Assembly: GCF_009707485.1 (NCBI RefSeq)
Contig: NZ_CP046121.1
Coordinates: forward strand, 3,162,001-3,226,000
Length of the DNA: 64,000 bases
Origin: Nostocoides sp. HKS02
GTDB lineage: Bacteria > Actinomycetota > Actinomycetes > Actinomycetales > Dermatophilaceae
Direction: 5' to 3'
Each line of letters opens with the position of its first letter. Position 1 is the stretch's first letter. Both the position numbers and the translations under genes were made by a program. This document shows positions 52,653 through 60,877 of this stretch, in pieces. The notes beneath the pieces were generated by a model. It searched no databases, was not told the DNA's origin, and worked only from the letters and a program-made list of their open reading frames with translations.

Positions 52653-54374
52653 TCACGCGCTGACGATGTGTTCCTTGGCCTTGGCGATCGCGAAACCCCA
52701 GGCCTGGGACGGCTTCGTGCGGCCCGGCACGGCGATCTCGTCGGGGTTCGTCACGACATCGAGGAGGTAGGGCGTGCGCGCCGCCAGCGCCTGCGCCACC
52801 GCCTCGTCGAGGTCGTGGGGATCCGTGACCCGCCGGGTCGTCAGGCCGAGGGCCGCGCCGACGGCAGCCAGGTCGGGGTTGTCGAGCACGGTCCCGAACT
52901 CGGGCAGGCCACCCTGCTCCTGCTCGAGCTTGACCATGCCGAGCCGGCCGTTGTTGAAGACGACGAAGGTCGCGGGCAGGTTGTAGGTGACCGCGGTGCG
53001 CAGGTCGCCGAGCAGCATCATCAGCCCGCCATCCCCGCAGAACGCCACGACCTGGCGGTCGCGGTCGAGGGCCTGCGCCCCCAGGGCCATGGGCATGGCG
53101 TTGGCCATCGACCCGAGGTTGAAGGAGCCGACCAGCCGTCGGTTGTTGCTCATCGGCACGAGGCGCGCCAGCCACACCGTCGACATCCCGGTGTCGCTCG
53201 TGAAGATCGTGTCGGGGCCGGCGTGCCGGTCGATGGCGACGGCCACGGCCTCGGGCCGGATCAGCTCGTCGGGGTTGTCGGCCTTGCTGCGCAGGCGCCC
53301 GAGGAGCGACTCGTCGTGACCGGGCTCGGCCAGCTTGCGCTGGGCCTGCATCCACTCGCCGTAGCGCTCCTGCGCCTTCTGCAGGTGGCGGCCGGGCTCG
53401 CGGGACGACAGCAGTGGGAGCAGCGTGCGCAGGGTCGCGCGAGCGTCGCCCACCAGCGCATGGGTCACTGCGGTGCGCCGCCCCACGTGCTCAGCCCGGG
53501 AGTCGAGCTGGATCACCGTCTTCCCCGTCGGAATCCAGTCCCGGTAGGGGAAGTCGGTCCCCACGAGCACGAGGACGTCCGCGTCCTCCATGGCGGACGT
53601 CGCGGCCGGGTTGCCGATCAGGCCCGTCTGCCCCACGGCATACGGGTTGTCGTGCTCGAGTCCCTCCTTGGCCTTGAGCGTCAACACCATGGGTGCGGCG
53701 AGCGTCTCGGCGAGTGAGAGCACCTCGGCGCGCGCGGCGCGCGCGCCACAGCCCACGAGCAGGGTGACCTTGGCATCGGCACCGATGGCGTCTGCGGCGT
53801 CCTGGATGGCGGCCGAGGACGCAGCCGCCGGGTGGGCAGGCGGGACGAAGCGGGGCGGCAGGGTGCCCTTGGCGACCTCGAGGCCGCCGACGTCGCCCGG
53901 GAGCGTGAGCACCGCGACGCCCCGACCACCGAGCGCCGCGTTGACGGCCCGCTCGAGGAGCTGGGGCATCTGCTCGGCGCTGGTCACCGTCTCGGCGAAG
54001 ACCGCGACGTCACTGAACAGCCGGTTGTTGTCGACCTCCTGGAAGAAGTCCGTGCCCACCTCGGCCAGCGGCACCTGCCCGCAGATGGCCAGCACCGGTG
54101 CGTGTGACTTCTTCGCGTCGTAGAGCCCGTTGAGCAGGTGGATCGAGCCGGGGCCGACCGTGCCCATGCACACCGCGAGGTCGCCGGTGAGCTGCGCCTG
54201 GGCGGATGCCGCGAAGGCCGCGACCTCCTCGTGGCGCACCCCGATCCACTCCACCCGGTCCTCGCGCCGGATCGCATCGGTGACCGGGTTGAGCGCGTCA
54301 CCGACGACGCCCCACACGGAGGACACCCCGTGGTTGGCGAGGGCTTCGACGATGAGTTCGGCGACGGTGCTCAT
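52653..54374 (-). CDS. poxB: TPP-dependent pyruvate dehydrogenase (quinone)/PoxB-type enzyme
   Basis: 573 residues with three TPP-enzyme domains: N-terminal GVSSVWGVVGDALNPVTDAI and HEEVAAFAASAQAQLTG (catalytic Glu), middle FAD-type domain (LLVGCGARAARAEVLSLAE, VLVLVGTDFPYRDWIP), and C-terminal TPP motif FCGDGGLMMLLGDLRTAVTYNLPATFVVFNN. PoxB oxidises pyruvate to acetate and CO2, passing electrons to quinone; membrane binding depends on the tail. Six bases after the FMN protein gene, same operon. Confidence 0.85.
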   Translation of the reverse strand: MSTVAELIVEALANHGVSSVWGVVGDALNPVTDAIRREDRVEWIGVRHEEVAAFAASAQAQLTGDLAVCMGTVGPGSIHLLNGLYDAKKSHAPVLAICGQVPLAEVGTDFFQEVDNNRLFSDVAVFAETVTSAEQMPQLLERAVNAALGGRGVAVLTLPGDVGGLEVAKGTLPPRFVPPAHPAAASSAAIQDAADAIGADAKVTLLVGCGARAARAEVLSLAETLAAPMVLTLKAKEGLEHDNPYAVGQTGLIGNPAATSAMEDADVLVLVGTDFPYRDWIPTGKTVIQLDSRAEHVGRRTAVTHALVGDARATLRTLLPLLSSREPGRHLQKAQERYGEWMQAQRKLAEPGHDESLLGRLRSKADNPDELIRPEAVAVAIDRHAGPDTIFTSDTGMSTVWLARLVPMSNNRRLVGSFNLGSMANAMPMALGAQALDRDRQVVAFCGDGGLMMLLGDLRTAVTYNLPATFVVFNNGRLGMVKLEQEQGGLPEFGTVLDNPDLAAVGAALGLTTRRVTDPHDLDEAVAQALAARTPYLLDVVTNPDEIAVPGRTKPSQAWGFAIAKAKEHIVSA

Positions 54375-54380
54375 GGCAGA

Positions 54381-56000
54381 TCAGCTCCTGGGATTCGACG
54401 GGCCGGGGCTCGACAGGCTGGGGCGGAAGGCGGACGCGTCGGCGGCGGCCCAGTCGGCCGCCCAGCTCTGCGGGGCCTCGGCAAGCAGTTGCCCCGGCGC
54501 GAGCCATTCAAACAGCTCGGCGTAGGAGCGGGTCTCCCACGGACTGATGACCTTGCGCAGCTGGGTGGGCGAGAGCTCGCGGGGGTCGCGCGCGCCCATC
54601 GAGGCCATCATCTTCACGGCCTCGTCGACGGTGCCCTGCTGGTAGTGCAGGACGCGCTGGCTCTTGTCCTCGACGTCGACGGCCCGGGCGCGCCGCGGGT
54701 CCTGGGTCGCGACACCCACCGGGCACTTGTCGGTGTGGCACATCTGGGCCTGGATGCAGCCCACGGCCATCATCATCGCCCGCGCGGCGTTGGTGTAGTC
54801 GGCGCCCTGGATGAGCCGCTTGACGATGTCGTTGGCAGCGGCCACCTTGCCGCTGGCGCCGATGCGCACCCTGTCTCGCAGGCCAGCGCCGACCAGCGCG
54901 TTGTGCACGAGCATGAGGCCCTCGGTGAGCGGCATACCCATGTGGTCTTCGTACTCCAGTGGCGCGGCGGCCGTGCCGCCCTCCGCGCCGTCGACGATGA
55001 TGAAGTCCGGTGTCGTGCCCACCTCGATCATCGCCTTGCACATGGCCAGCACGTCGACCCGCGAACCCACGCACAGCTTGAATCCGGCGGGCTTGCCACC
55101 GGAGAGCTCGCGCATCTCGGCGATGAACTCGATCAGCTCGACCGGCGTGCGGAAGACCGAGTGCGCCGACGGGCTGACGCACTTCTCGCCTTGCGGTACC
55201 TCGCGGATCTTGGCGATCTCGGCGCTGACCTTGGCCGCGGGCAGGACCCCGCCGATGCCGGGCTTGGCGCCCTGGCTGAGCTTGAGCGAGACCATCTTGA
55301 CCTGGTCGCTGGACGCCTTGCTGGCGAACTCGCCACGGTCGAAGTGGCCGTCCTTGGTGCGCGTGGAGAAGTAGCCGGACCCGATCTCCCAGACGAGGTC
55401 GCCGCCATGCTCCTGGTGGTACGGCGACAGGCCGCCCTCACCGGTGTCGTGGGCGAAGCCGCCCAGCTTGGCGCCCTGGTTGAGGGCGCGAATTGCGTTG
55501 GCGGACAACGCGCCGAAGCTCATCGCCGAGACGTTGAGCAAGGCCATCGCGTAGGGCTTGCTGCAGTCCGGGCCGCCGACCAGGACCCGCGGCGTCTCCT
55601 TCGGCGGGTCGAGGGGAGTGGTCGAGTGCACGAGGTACTCGTACCCGGGCTCGTAGACGTCGCGCTCGGTGCCGAAGGCCTGCTCACCGGCGATGTCCTT
55701 GGACCGCTCGTAGATCAGGGACCGGATGTCGCGGTCGTAGGGCCGACCGTCGTAGTTGCGCTCGATGAAGTACTGCTGGAGCTCGGGCCGGATGTCCTCC
55801 ATGAGGAACCGGATGTGCCCGAGGATGGGGTAGTTGCGCAGGATCGAGTGCTTGCGCTGGACGATGTCCCAGATGCCGAGGGCCAGCAGGGCGACCACGA
55901 GCGCGAGCAGCACCCACCAGGCCCAGCCTCCGAGGGTCGCAGCGAGGGCCACCACGGCGGTCGCGACAGCCAGGATCCCGACGATGAAGAACTTCAGCAC
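54381..56000 (-). CDS. FMN-binding glutamate synthase-like protein
   Basis: 539 residues from GTG 56000 (AAGGAGG 7 nt upstream). Two N-terminal membrane helices (FFIVGILAVATAVVALAATLGGW, WVLLALVVALLALGIWDIV), then a GltB/GltS synthase-like TIM barrel: LLNVSAMSFGALSANAIRALNQGA, GEGGLSPYHQEHGGDLVWEIGSGYF, KPGIGGVLPAAKVS, IIVDGAEGGTAAAPLEY, and Cys cluster MCHTDKCPVGVATQ. Such membrane-anchored proteins are not full glutamate synthases; the substrate is unknown. It pairs with poxB. Confidence 0.88.
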   Translation of the reverse strand: MLKFFIVGILAVATAVVALAATLGGWAWWVLLALVVALLALGIWDIVQRKHSILRNYPILGHIRFLMEDIRPELQQYFIERNYDGRPYDRDIRSLIYERSKDIAGEQAFGTERDVYEPGYEYLVHSTTPLDPPKETPRVLVGGPDCSKPYAMALLNVSAMSFGALSANAIRALNQGAKLGGFAHDTGEGGLSPYHQEHGGDLVWEIGSGYFSTRTKDGHFDRGEFASKASSDQVKMVSLKLSQGAKPGIGGVLPAAKVSAEIAKIREVPQGEKCVSPSAHSVFRTPVELIEFIAEMRELSGGKPAGFKLCVGSRVDVLAMCKAMIEVGTTPDFIIVDGAEGGTAAAPLEYEDHMGMPLTEGLMLVHNALVGAGLRDRVRIGASGKVAAANDIVKRLIQGADYTNAARAMMMAVGCIQAQMCHTDKCPVGVATQDPRRARAVDVEDKSQRVLHYQQGTVDEAVKMMASMGARDPRELSPTQLRKVISPWETRSYAELFEWLAPGQLLAEAPQSWAADWAAADASAFRPSLSSPGPSNPRS

Positions 56001-56119
56001 CTGTGCCTCCTTGACGGGCGATGGGGACACCCTTGCAAACCCGGCTGAGAGTTCGTGGAGCGGCCCGGCGACCGGCGCGTCGAAGCTGCTCGGCGTCGTG
56101 CCGTTCGCGTATGCCGCGG

Positions 56120-56689
56120 TCAGCCTTCGGTCCAGCAGCCCAGGACGTCGGAGGCGATCTCGTAGGCGAGGTCGGTGCGCTTCTGGCCCTCGGGCCCGAA
56201 CACCGGGGGCAGGCCGGTGGCGTCAACGCGCAGGGTCTGGCTGTCCTTGAGCACCACGACCGTTCCCGTGCTGGTGCCGTAGGCCTTCTCGCCGAGGCCG
56301 ATCAGGCTCTCGGTCGCTCCGAGGGTGGGACGCAGAGCCGCGTAGTACGCGCCGGCCGCGGGTTTGCCGGGGGAGTCCTTGACCGACAGGGCGAGGGGGC
56401 CCATCGGCAGGTCGTAGGTGCACGTGAAGCGCTGGTCGATGAATGTCGTGTGGGTCGCTGGCGTCGAGCGCAGCTTGAGGACCTGCTTCACCTTGCTCAT
56501 GATGTCGTCGCTGCAGATCATCTGGGCAGCAGCCGAGGGTTTCGCGGCTGTCGCTGGCATGGTCGCGCCCGGCGCCATCGACATTCCCCGCATCGCGCTG
56601 CTCGTCGGGTGCGTGGGCGGTGGGGCGCCACAGCCGGTCAGGAGCAGGCCCGCCGTGATGGCGACCAGTGGCCAGGTTTGTGCTCTCAT
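56120..56689 (-). CDS. Lipoprotein, hypothetical
   Basis: 189 residues. MRAQTWPLVAITAGLLLTGC has a strong lipobox (LLTGC). A Met/Pro/Ala-rich linker (MRGMSMAPGATMPAT) precedes a domain with ICSDDIMSKVKQVLKL, FTCTYDLPMGPLALSVKDS and VLGCWTEG, three Cys. Met-rich stretches can bind copper; with a cupredoxin gene nearby that is a reasonable guess only. Confidence 0.65.
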   Translation of the reverse strand: MRAQTWPLVAITAGLLLTGCGAPPPTHPTSSAMRGMSMAPGATMPATAAKPSAAAQMICSDDIMSKVKQVLKLRSTPATHTTFIDQRFTCTYDLPMGPLALSVKDSPGKPAAGAYYAALRPTLGATESLIGLGEKAYGTSTGTVVVLKDSQTLRVDATGLPPVFGPEGQKRTDLAYEIASDVLGCWTEG

Positions 56690-56740
56690 GGCGGCGTTCC
56701 TTTCGTCGGGTCGTTGTTCGCGTGCGCCGGGGAGCGGGCG

Positions 56741-57448
56741 TCACGCCGCGTGGCTGGAGACCAGTGAGGCGTAGGCGACGATGTTGTTCTCGTAGCTGTG
56801 GCTGGAGAGGTTGAACGCGCCGCCGCAGGTGATGAGCCGCAGCGCCGCGTGGTCGGTGTTGCCGTACACCTCGAGGGTGGGGAAGCGGTCCTTCGGGTAC
56901 GACACCACCCGGTCCACGCGGAAGACCGCAGCGGTGTGGTCTGCGCGGGTGACGGTCAGCAGGGTGCCGGGACGCAGCGCGCCGAGCTTGAAGAACACCC
57001 CGGGGCCGTACTGCACTGAGTCCACGTGGCCGAGCAGGACCGCCGGCCCGAGGGCTCCGGGTGTCGGTGAGTAGCGGTACCAGCCGGCGCGAGAGTCGCG
57101 ACCCTGTGGTGGGACCTGCACCGAGTGGTCGGGGTTGAGGCCCAGCTCGATCAGCGTCGAGCTCACCCCGATCGCCGGGATGTCGAGGCGCGTGGGGATC
57201 GAGGCGTTGAGGACCGGGCCGGTCACCGCGCCTGCGGACCGCGGCCCTGGGGTTGCTGCCGATGGGGTGGGTGAGGTCGAGTGGGTGGCGGTTGTGGAGT
57301 ACGGGATCGCCGCCGACGCCGGTGGTTGCGGTGCGTGCTCCTGGGCGTGGATGCCGATGCCCAGGAACGCCGCGCCCACGAGCGCGAGCAGCACGGCCAA
57401 CGCGCCCGCCGACAGGCGAATGCGTCGACCGTGCTGCGCGGTGTTCAT
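56741..57448 (-). CDS. srtF: Class F sortase
   Basis: 235 residues. N-terminal membrane anchor LSAGALAVLLALVGAAFLGIG, Thr/Ser/Pro linker, then the sortase barrel: IPTRLDIPAIGVSSTLIELGL, catalytic His in AVLLGHVDS, FFKLGALRPGTLLTVTRADHTAAVFRVDRV, and catalytic Cys in RLITCGGAFN. Attaches surface proteins to the wall. Its likely local client is the anchored protein at 57469. Confidence 0.88.
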   Translation of the reverse strand: MNTAQHGRRIRLSAGALAVLLALVGAAFLGIGIHAQEHAPQPPASAAIPYSTTATHSTSPTPSAATPGPRSAGAVTGPVLNASIPTRLDIPAIGVSSTLIELGLNPDHSVQVPPQGRDSRAGWYRYSPTPGALGPAVLLGHVDSVQYGPGVFFKLGALRPGTLLTVTRADHTAAVFRVDRVVSYPKDRFPTLEVYGNTDHAALRLITCGGAFNLSSHSYENNIVAYASLVSSHAA

Positions 57449-57468
57449 CGGTGAGGTGCTGCTGTCGA

Positions 57469-58254
57469 TCAGCTGGCGACCGGGGTGCGGCGACGCAGCG
57501 CCACCCCACCGGCCATGGCGCCGGCGAGGACCAGGGCGCCGCCCAGGGCGAGGACACCCTCATCCTGGGTGCCGGCAGTGCTGCCGCCGCCGGTGCCCGC
57601 AGCGCCGCCGGGCATCGCGGTCATCTGCGAGGCCGTGAGGGTGCCGCAGAGCGCAGGTGAGGTTGCCGCGAGCGGCAGGGAGGGGACCAGGTCGCTCTTC
57701 TCGGCCTGGGCCTTCGCGGACAGGGTGGCCGGGTCGAGCCCGTGGACGACCACGACACCGGTGCCGGCCTGCAGCGACGCAAGCGTCTTGGCGTCCAGGG
57801 TGATCGTCCGGCTGTAGGTGAACGAGGCGCCCGAGGGGGCGACCGTCAGCGTGGTGCCGGCGGCGGGGCTCGTGTCGCCCGAGGTGGACAGCGTGGTGCC
57901 GATGCCACCGTAGAACGGAGCGCCCTCGGTGGTGGAGACGACGCCGTCAGCGTTCTTGTCCGCGGACGGGGTCGGGCAGGAGCCCTGGGCGCCGATGTGG
58001 ATGTGCTGCACGTGCGGGTAGGGCTTGCCGCCGAACGTCGCCGCCAGACCGGACACGTGCTCGGTGATGGTCGCCTGCGAACCGTTGAGGGAGATCATCA
58101 CGGTGCCGCTGGCGGTCGAGTGGTTGAGGGCCTTGAGCTGGGCCTCATACGCGGTCGAGGAGGCAGCCGACGCCGAGCCCGCCATCGCCAGCATTCCTGC
58201 GCCAAGGGCGAAGGTGGGGGCGAGCAGCAGTAGAGCCTTCTTTGACTTCTTCAT
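57469..58254 (-). CDS. Secreted CHRD-like protein with C-terminal membrane anchor
   Basis: 261 residues. Signal peptide MKKSKKALLLLAPTFALGAG...ASA. Domain with YEAQLKALNHSTASGTVMISLNGSQATITEHVSGL and HVQHIHIGAQGSCPTPSADKNADG, which resembles CHRD/Cu-Zn superoxide dismutase-like folds (His-x-His and Cys). It ends GTQDEGVLALGGALVLAGAMAGGVALRRRT, a wall-sorting-type hydrophobic tail and basic end, but without a plain LPxTG. Immediately upstream of the sortase gene. Confidence 0.7.
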   Translation of the reverse strand: MKKSKKALLLLAPTFALGAGMLAMAGSASAASSTAYEAQLKALNHSTASGTVMISLNGSQATITEHVSGLAATFGGKPYPHVQHIHIGAQGSCPTPSADKNADGVVSTTEGAPFYGGIGTTLSTSGDTSPAAGTTLTVAPSGASFTYSRTITLDAKTLASLQAGTGVVVVHGLDPATLSAKAQAEKSDLVPSLPLAATSPALCGTLTASQMTAMPGGAAGTGGGSTAGTQDEGVLALGGALVLAGAMAGGVALRRRTPVAS

Positions 58255-58372
58255 GCGTGAATCTCCTGTTCGGTGCGGGGTTTCCCGTCGTGAGTTCGTA
58301 CGCTGCGTGATTCGGATCACGAGCTGTTTCGGATTGCCCTCTGCGGCAACAACTTCACGCAACCTGACCTGG

Positions 58373-58801
58373 TCACTTCACGACCAGGACGCCGTGCATG
58401 TTCGCGTGGTAGGCGCAGTGGAACGGATAGGTCCCGGCCTTGGCGGGTGCGACGAAGGTGACCGTGGTGCCGGCCGTGGCCTTGGCGTCAAAGGCGTTGC
58501 CGGAGTCAGCGGTGACGGTGTGGTTCTCCCCGTCCATGTTCATGACGCTCACGGTCGCTCCTGGCGCGACTGAGGCGGGAACCTCGTATCGGAACGAGCT
58601 GATGTGGATCATGGCGCCGGACTTCGGCATCGGGGCCATCGTCGACGAGGACCCCGACGCCGACGGCATCGAGGTCGCCGAGGTCGATGACATCGAGGTG
58701 CCGGCGGAGGCGCTCGCCCCGGTGGAGCCGGACGCGCCGCACGCGGCAAGGACGACTGCCGCGACTGCCGTCGCGCCGAGAACCAGGGCGGTCCGGGTCA
58801 T
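58373..58801 (-). CDS. Cupredoxin-domain lipoprotein
   Basis: 142 residues from ATG 58801. Lipoprotein signal LVLGATAVAAVVLAAC, Ser/Thr/Met linker, then a plastocyanin-type domain: FRYEVPASVAPGATVSVMNMDGENHTVTAD and a copper site FHCAYHANMHG (Cys, His, Met) with His from ENHT. Electron carrier or copper protein on the outer membrane face. An incomplete leader at 58255-58372 separates it from the CHRD gene. Confidence 0.88.
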   Translation of the reverse strand: MTRTALVLGATAVAAVVLAACGASGSTGASASAGTSMSSTSATSMPSASGSSSTMAPMPKSGAMIHISSFRYEVPASVAPGATVSVMNMDGENHTVTADSGNAFDAKATAGTTVTFVAPAKAGTYPFHCAYHANMHGVLVVK

Positions 58802-58861
58802 GCGATGAGGATCGGTCGTTCTCGTACGTGGACTTCCAGCCATGGGCGCGGCCTCCTCGGG

Positions 58862-59770
58862 TCATCCCTGCGGTGCGGATCGCTTCCGCATCACCACCGG
58901 TACTTCGTCGCCGGCGGCATACCGGATGGGGGGCCACGGCCAATAGCACAGCGCCAGCAGGGCCAGCAGCGGGCCGCTGTTGGGGTCGGTGGAGCGCCCC
59001 GTCGCCAGTGCTCCGAAGTCCTCGCCGAACGTCCAGATCACGGCGGAGAGGGCCACGGCGAGGAGCAGCGAGAGCTTCTGCCAGCGCGGCGGCGCGAAGG
59101 CACCCGAGGCGACCACCGCGCAGGCCGTGGCCAGAACCCACGCCTCGACGTCCCGGCCGGCGGGAACGAGGGTCTCGACGACGAAGAGCGTCCACAGCCC
59201 CAGCCAGGCCAGCCGTGCACCCGTCGCGCTGAGTGGGCTGGTGGTCGCCACCGCGCCGCCGTCGGACGCGACCGCGCCGATGCCGTCGTTCGCGACGGGC
59301 CAGACGAGGACGCCCATCAGGGCGTAGAGCACGACAGCGCCAGGCAGCCCCATGAGCGGCGACATCGGTCCGGCGAAGAGCATGCCGAGCCCCTCGCCCA
59401 GCCACCAGACCAGCAGCGCCCAGGCGATCGAGACCACGAGGGCAGCCTTGCGGGTGCGTCGCCTGATGATGCCGACCGCGATCGCCAGCTGGGTGAGGGC
59501 GAAGAGCGAGTTGAGCAGCACCACGTGGTCCGCGACCAGACCGGCCGACCAGGCCACGGGCGCCGAGACCCACGCCGGACTGCCCTCGCCGGCGGGCAGC
59601 AAGACGTCCTTCGGGAAGCCTTGGGTGAACATGAACGGCTGGAGCTGGAGCACGGCGTCCAGCAGCCACGCGGCCCCGAGTGCCCACGCCAGCCGCTCGC
59701 GAGTGCGGCTCAGGCGGGACGGGGCGCGGACCAGGCCCCGCGCAGGGGATGGAAGGACGACAGTGGACAT
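58862..59770 (-). CDS. Polytopic membrane protein, hypothetical
   Basis: 302 residues from ATG 59770. About seven or eight membrane helices (for example LAWALGAAWLLDAVLQL, LVADHVVLLNSLFALTQLAIAVGII, AALVVSIAWALLVWWLGEGLGML, AVVLYALMGVLVW, LSLLLAVALSAVIWTF). GEGLGMLFAGPMSPLMGLPGAVVLYAL and WTFGEDFGAL are recurrent motifs of an uncharacterised actinobacterial membrane family. Downstream is the cupredoxin gene, so they may act together. Confidence 0.65.
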   Translation of the reverse strand: MSTVVLPSPARGLVRAPSRLSRTRERLAWALGAAWLLDAVLQLQPFMFTQGFPKDVLLPAGEGSPAWVSAPVAWSAGLVADHVVLLNSLFALTQLAIAVGIIRRRTRKAALVVSIAWALLVWWLGEGLGMLFAGPMSPLMGLPGAVVLYALMGVLVWPVANDGIGAVASDGGAVATTSPLSATGARLAWLGLWTLFVVETLVPAGRDVEAWVLATACAVVASGAFAPPRWQKLSLLLAVALSAVIWTFGEDFGALATGRSTDPNSGPLLALLALCYWPWPPIRYAAGDEVPVVMRKRSAPQG

Positions 59771-60017
59771 CGCTGGGCCGCCGATCGATGGACGAGGAGG
59801 GCGAACGCCTCGGCGCCCGCTCGTGTGTCGGTCATTCGGTGCGGCTGGGGCGCTGGATGGGTCCACCCCTCCGACTGCTGGGTGAACCTTGCTCCTCCAT
59901 TCGGTTGAGTTTGGCTGCGGTTGGCGAGGCGGACCAAAGTCGCGACCCATACTCAAAGGACCCAAACGGGTGCCAGTCGGGGGCGCCTCGTCCACCGCAA
60001 CCCACCCGAGGACCGTC

Positions 60018-60776
60018 ATGAACAGGCCGCTCCGCGTCCTTGCCAGCCTGGTCGGCGCGCTCAGCATGGTCGCCGCCGTCCTGGCGAGCGCACCTCTGAA
60101 CGCCACCGGCGCCGTCGCGAGCTACCAGCTCACCTACGCCTCCCTGCCCAACGGCACCAGGGCCGTCGTGCGCTGGAACGGCTGCCAGACCGACATCACC
60201 TACAAGGTCAACCTCGCCGCGGTCCCCGCCTCGCTGCGCCCGACGATCCTCAGCGAGACCCAGACCACCGTCAACCAGCTCGCCCTCTACACCGGGTTCC
60301 GGTTCTCCTACAAGGGGGCCACCAGTGAGGTGCCGCGCGTCGGTTCGTTGCCACGCCAGAGCGCCGAGCTGGTCATCGCCTACACGACGCCCAGCCAGAC
60401 CACCTACAACCTGTCGGGTTCGGCCGTCGGCGAGGGTGGCCTCTACTACGCCTGGTCGAGCATGACCAGCAACGGCACGACGCGGTACTCCGTGGCCGCG
60501 CAGCGCGGTTTCGTCGTCATCGACACCCCCCAGATGCTGCGCCAGCTGCACGGCGGCTTCGGCACCGGGATGCGGCGGACCAACCTGCTCATGCACGAGC
60601 TGGGCCACGTGGTGGGGCTCCAGCACGTCGGCGACGCCCGCCAGGCGATGTACCCCGCGCTGCTCACCACGGCCCCGCGGCTGGGCAACTGGGGCGACCG
60701 GACGGCCTTCGGGCTCGTGGGTCGCCGAGCCGGCTGCATCGACACCCGGTACCTCCCGCTCCGCGACCTCAGCTAG
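60018..60776 (+). CDS. Secreted metzincin-like metalloprotease
   Basis: 252 residues from ATG 60018 (GAGGA upstream). Signal peptide MNRPLRVLASLVGALSMVAA...ATG. Zinc-binding HELGHVVGLQH near residue 192 with a following Met-turn AMYPAL is the metzincin HExxHxxGxxH layout. A prodomain-like first half with NGCQTDITYKVNL and ETQTTVNQLALYTGFRFSY. Related to matrixin-type secreted proteases of actinobacteria; the target is unknown. Confidence 0.85.
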   Translation: MNRPLRVLASLVGALSMVAAVLASAPLNATGAVASYQLTYASLPNGTRAVVRWNGCQTDITYKVNLAAVPASLRPTILSETQTTVNQLALYTGFRFSYKGATSEVPRVGSLPRQSAELVIAYTTPSQTTYNLSGSAVGEGGLYYAWSSMTSNGTTRYSVAAQRGFVVIDTPQMLRQLHGGFGTGMRRTNLLMHELGHVVGLQHVGDARQAMYPALLTTAPRLGNWGDRTAFGLVGRRAGCIDTRYLPLRDLS

Positions 60777-60808
60777 CTGCGAGTCCCGGGCCCCCCCGCT
60801 CGGTGCGA

Positions 60809-60824
60809 GGCGCAGATGTGCGCC
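60809..60824 (+). terminator. Small hairpin after metalloprotease gene
   Basis: GGCGCA-GATG-TGCGCC, a 6-bp perfect stem 32 nt after the stop codon. A possible terminator ahead of the helicase gene. Confidence 0.4.
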
Positions 60825-60877
60825 CTGCGCCTGAGTCGCTCGACCAGATGGACCTGCGAGGCGGTTAGCCTGCTTGG

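Noticed and set aside
54138..56048. Rightward open frame of 636 codons over the PoxB and FMN protein genes
   Set aside because: Antisense shadow; both opposite-strand genes have full catalytic motifs and good ribosome-binding sites.
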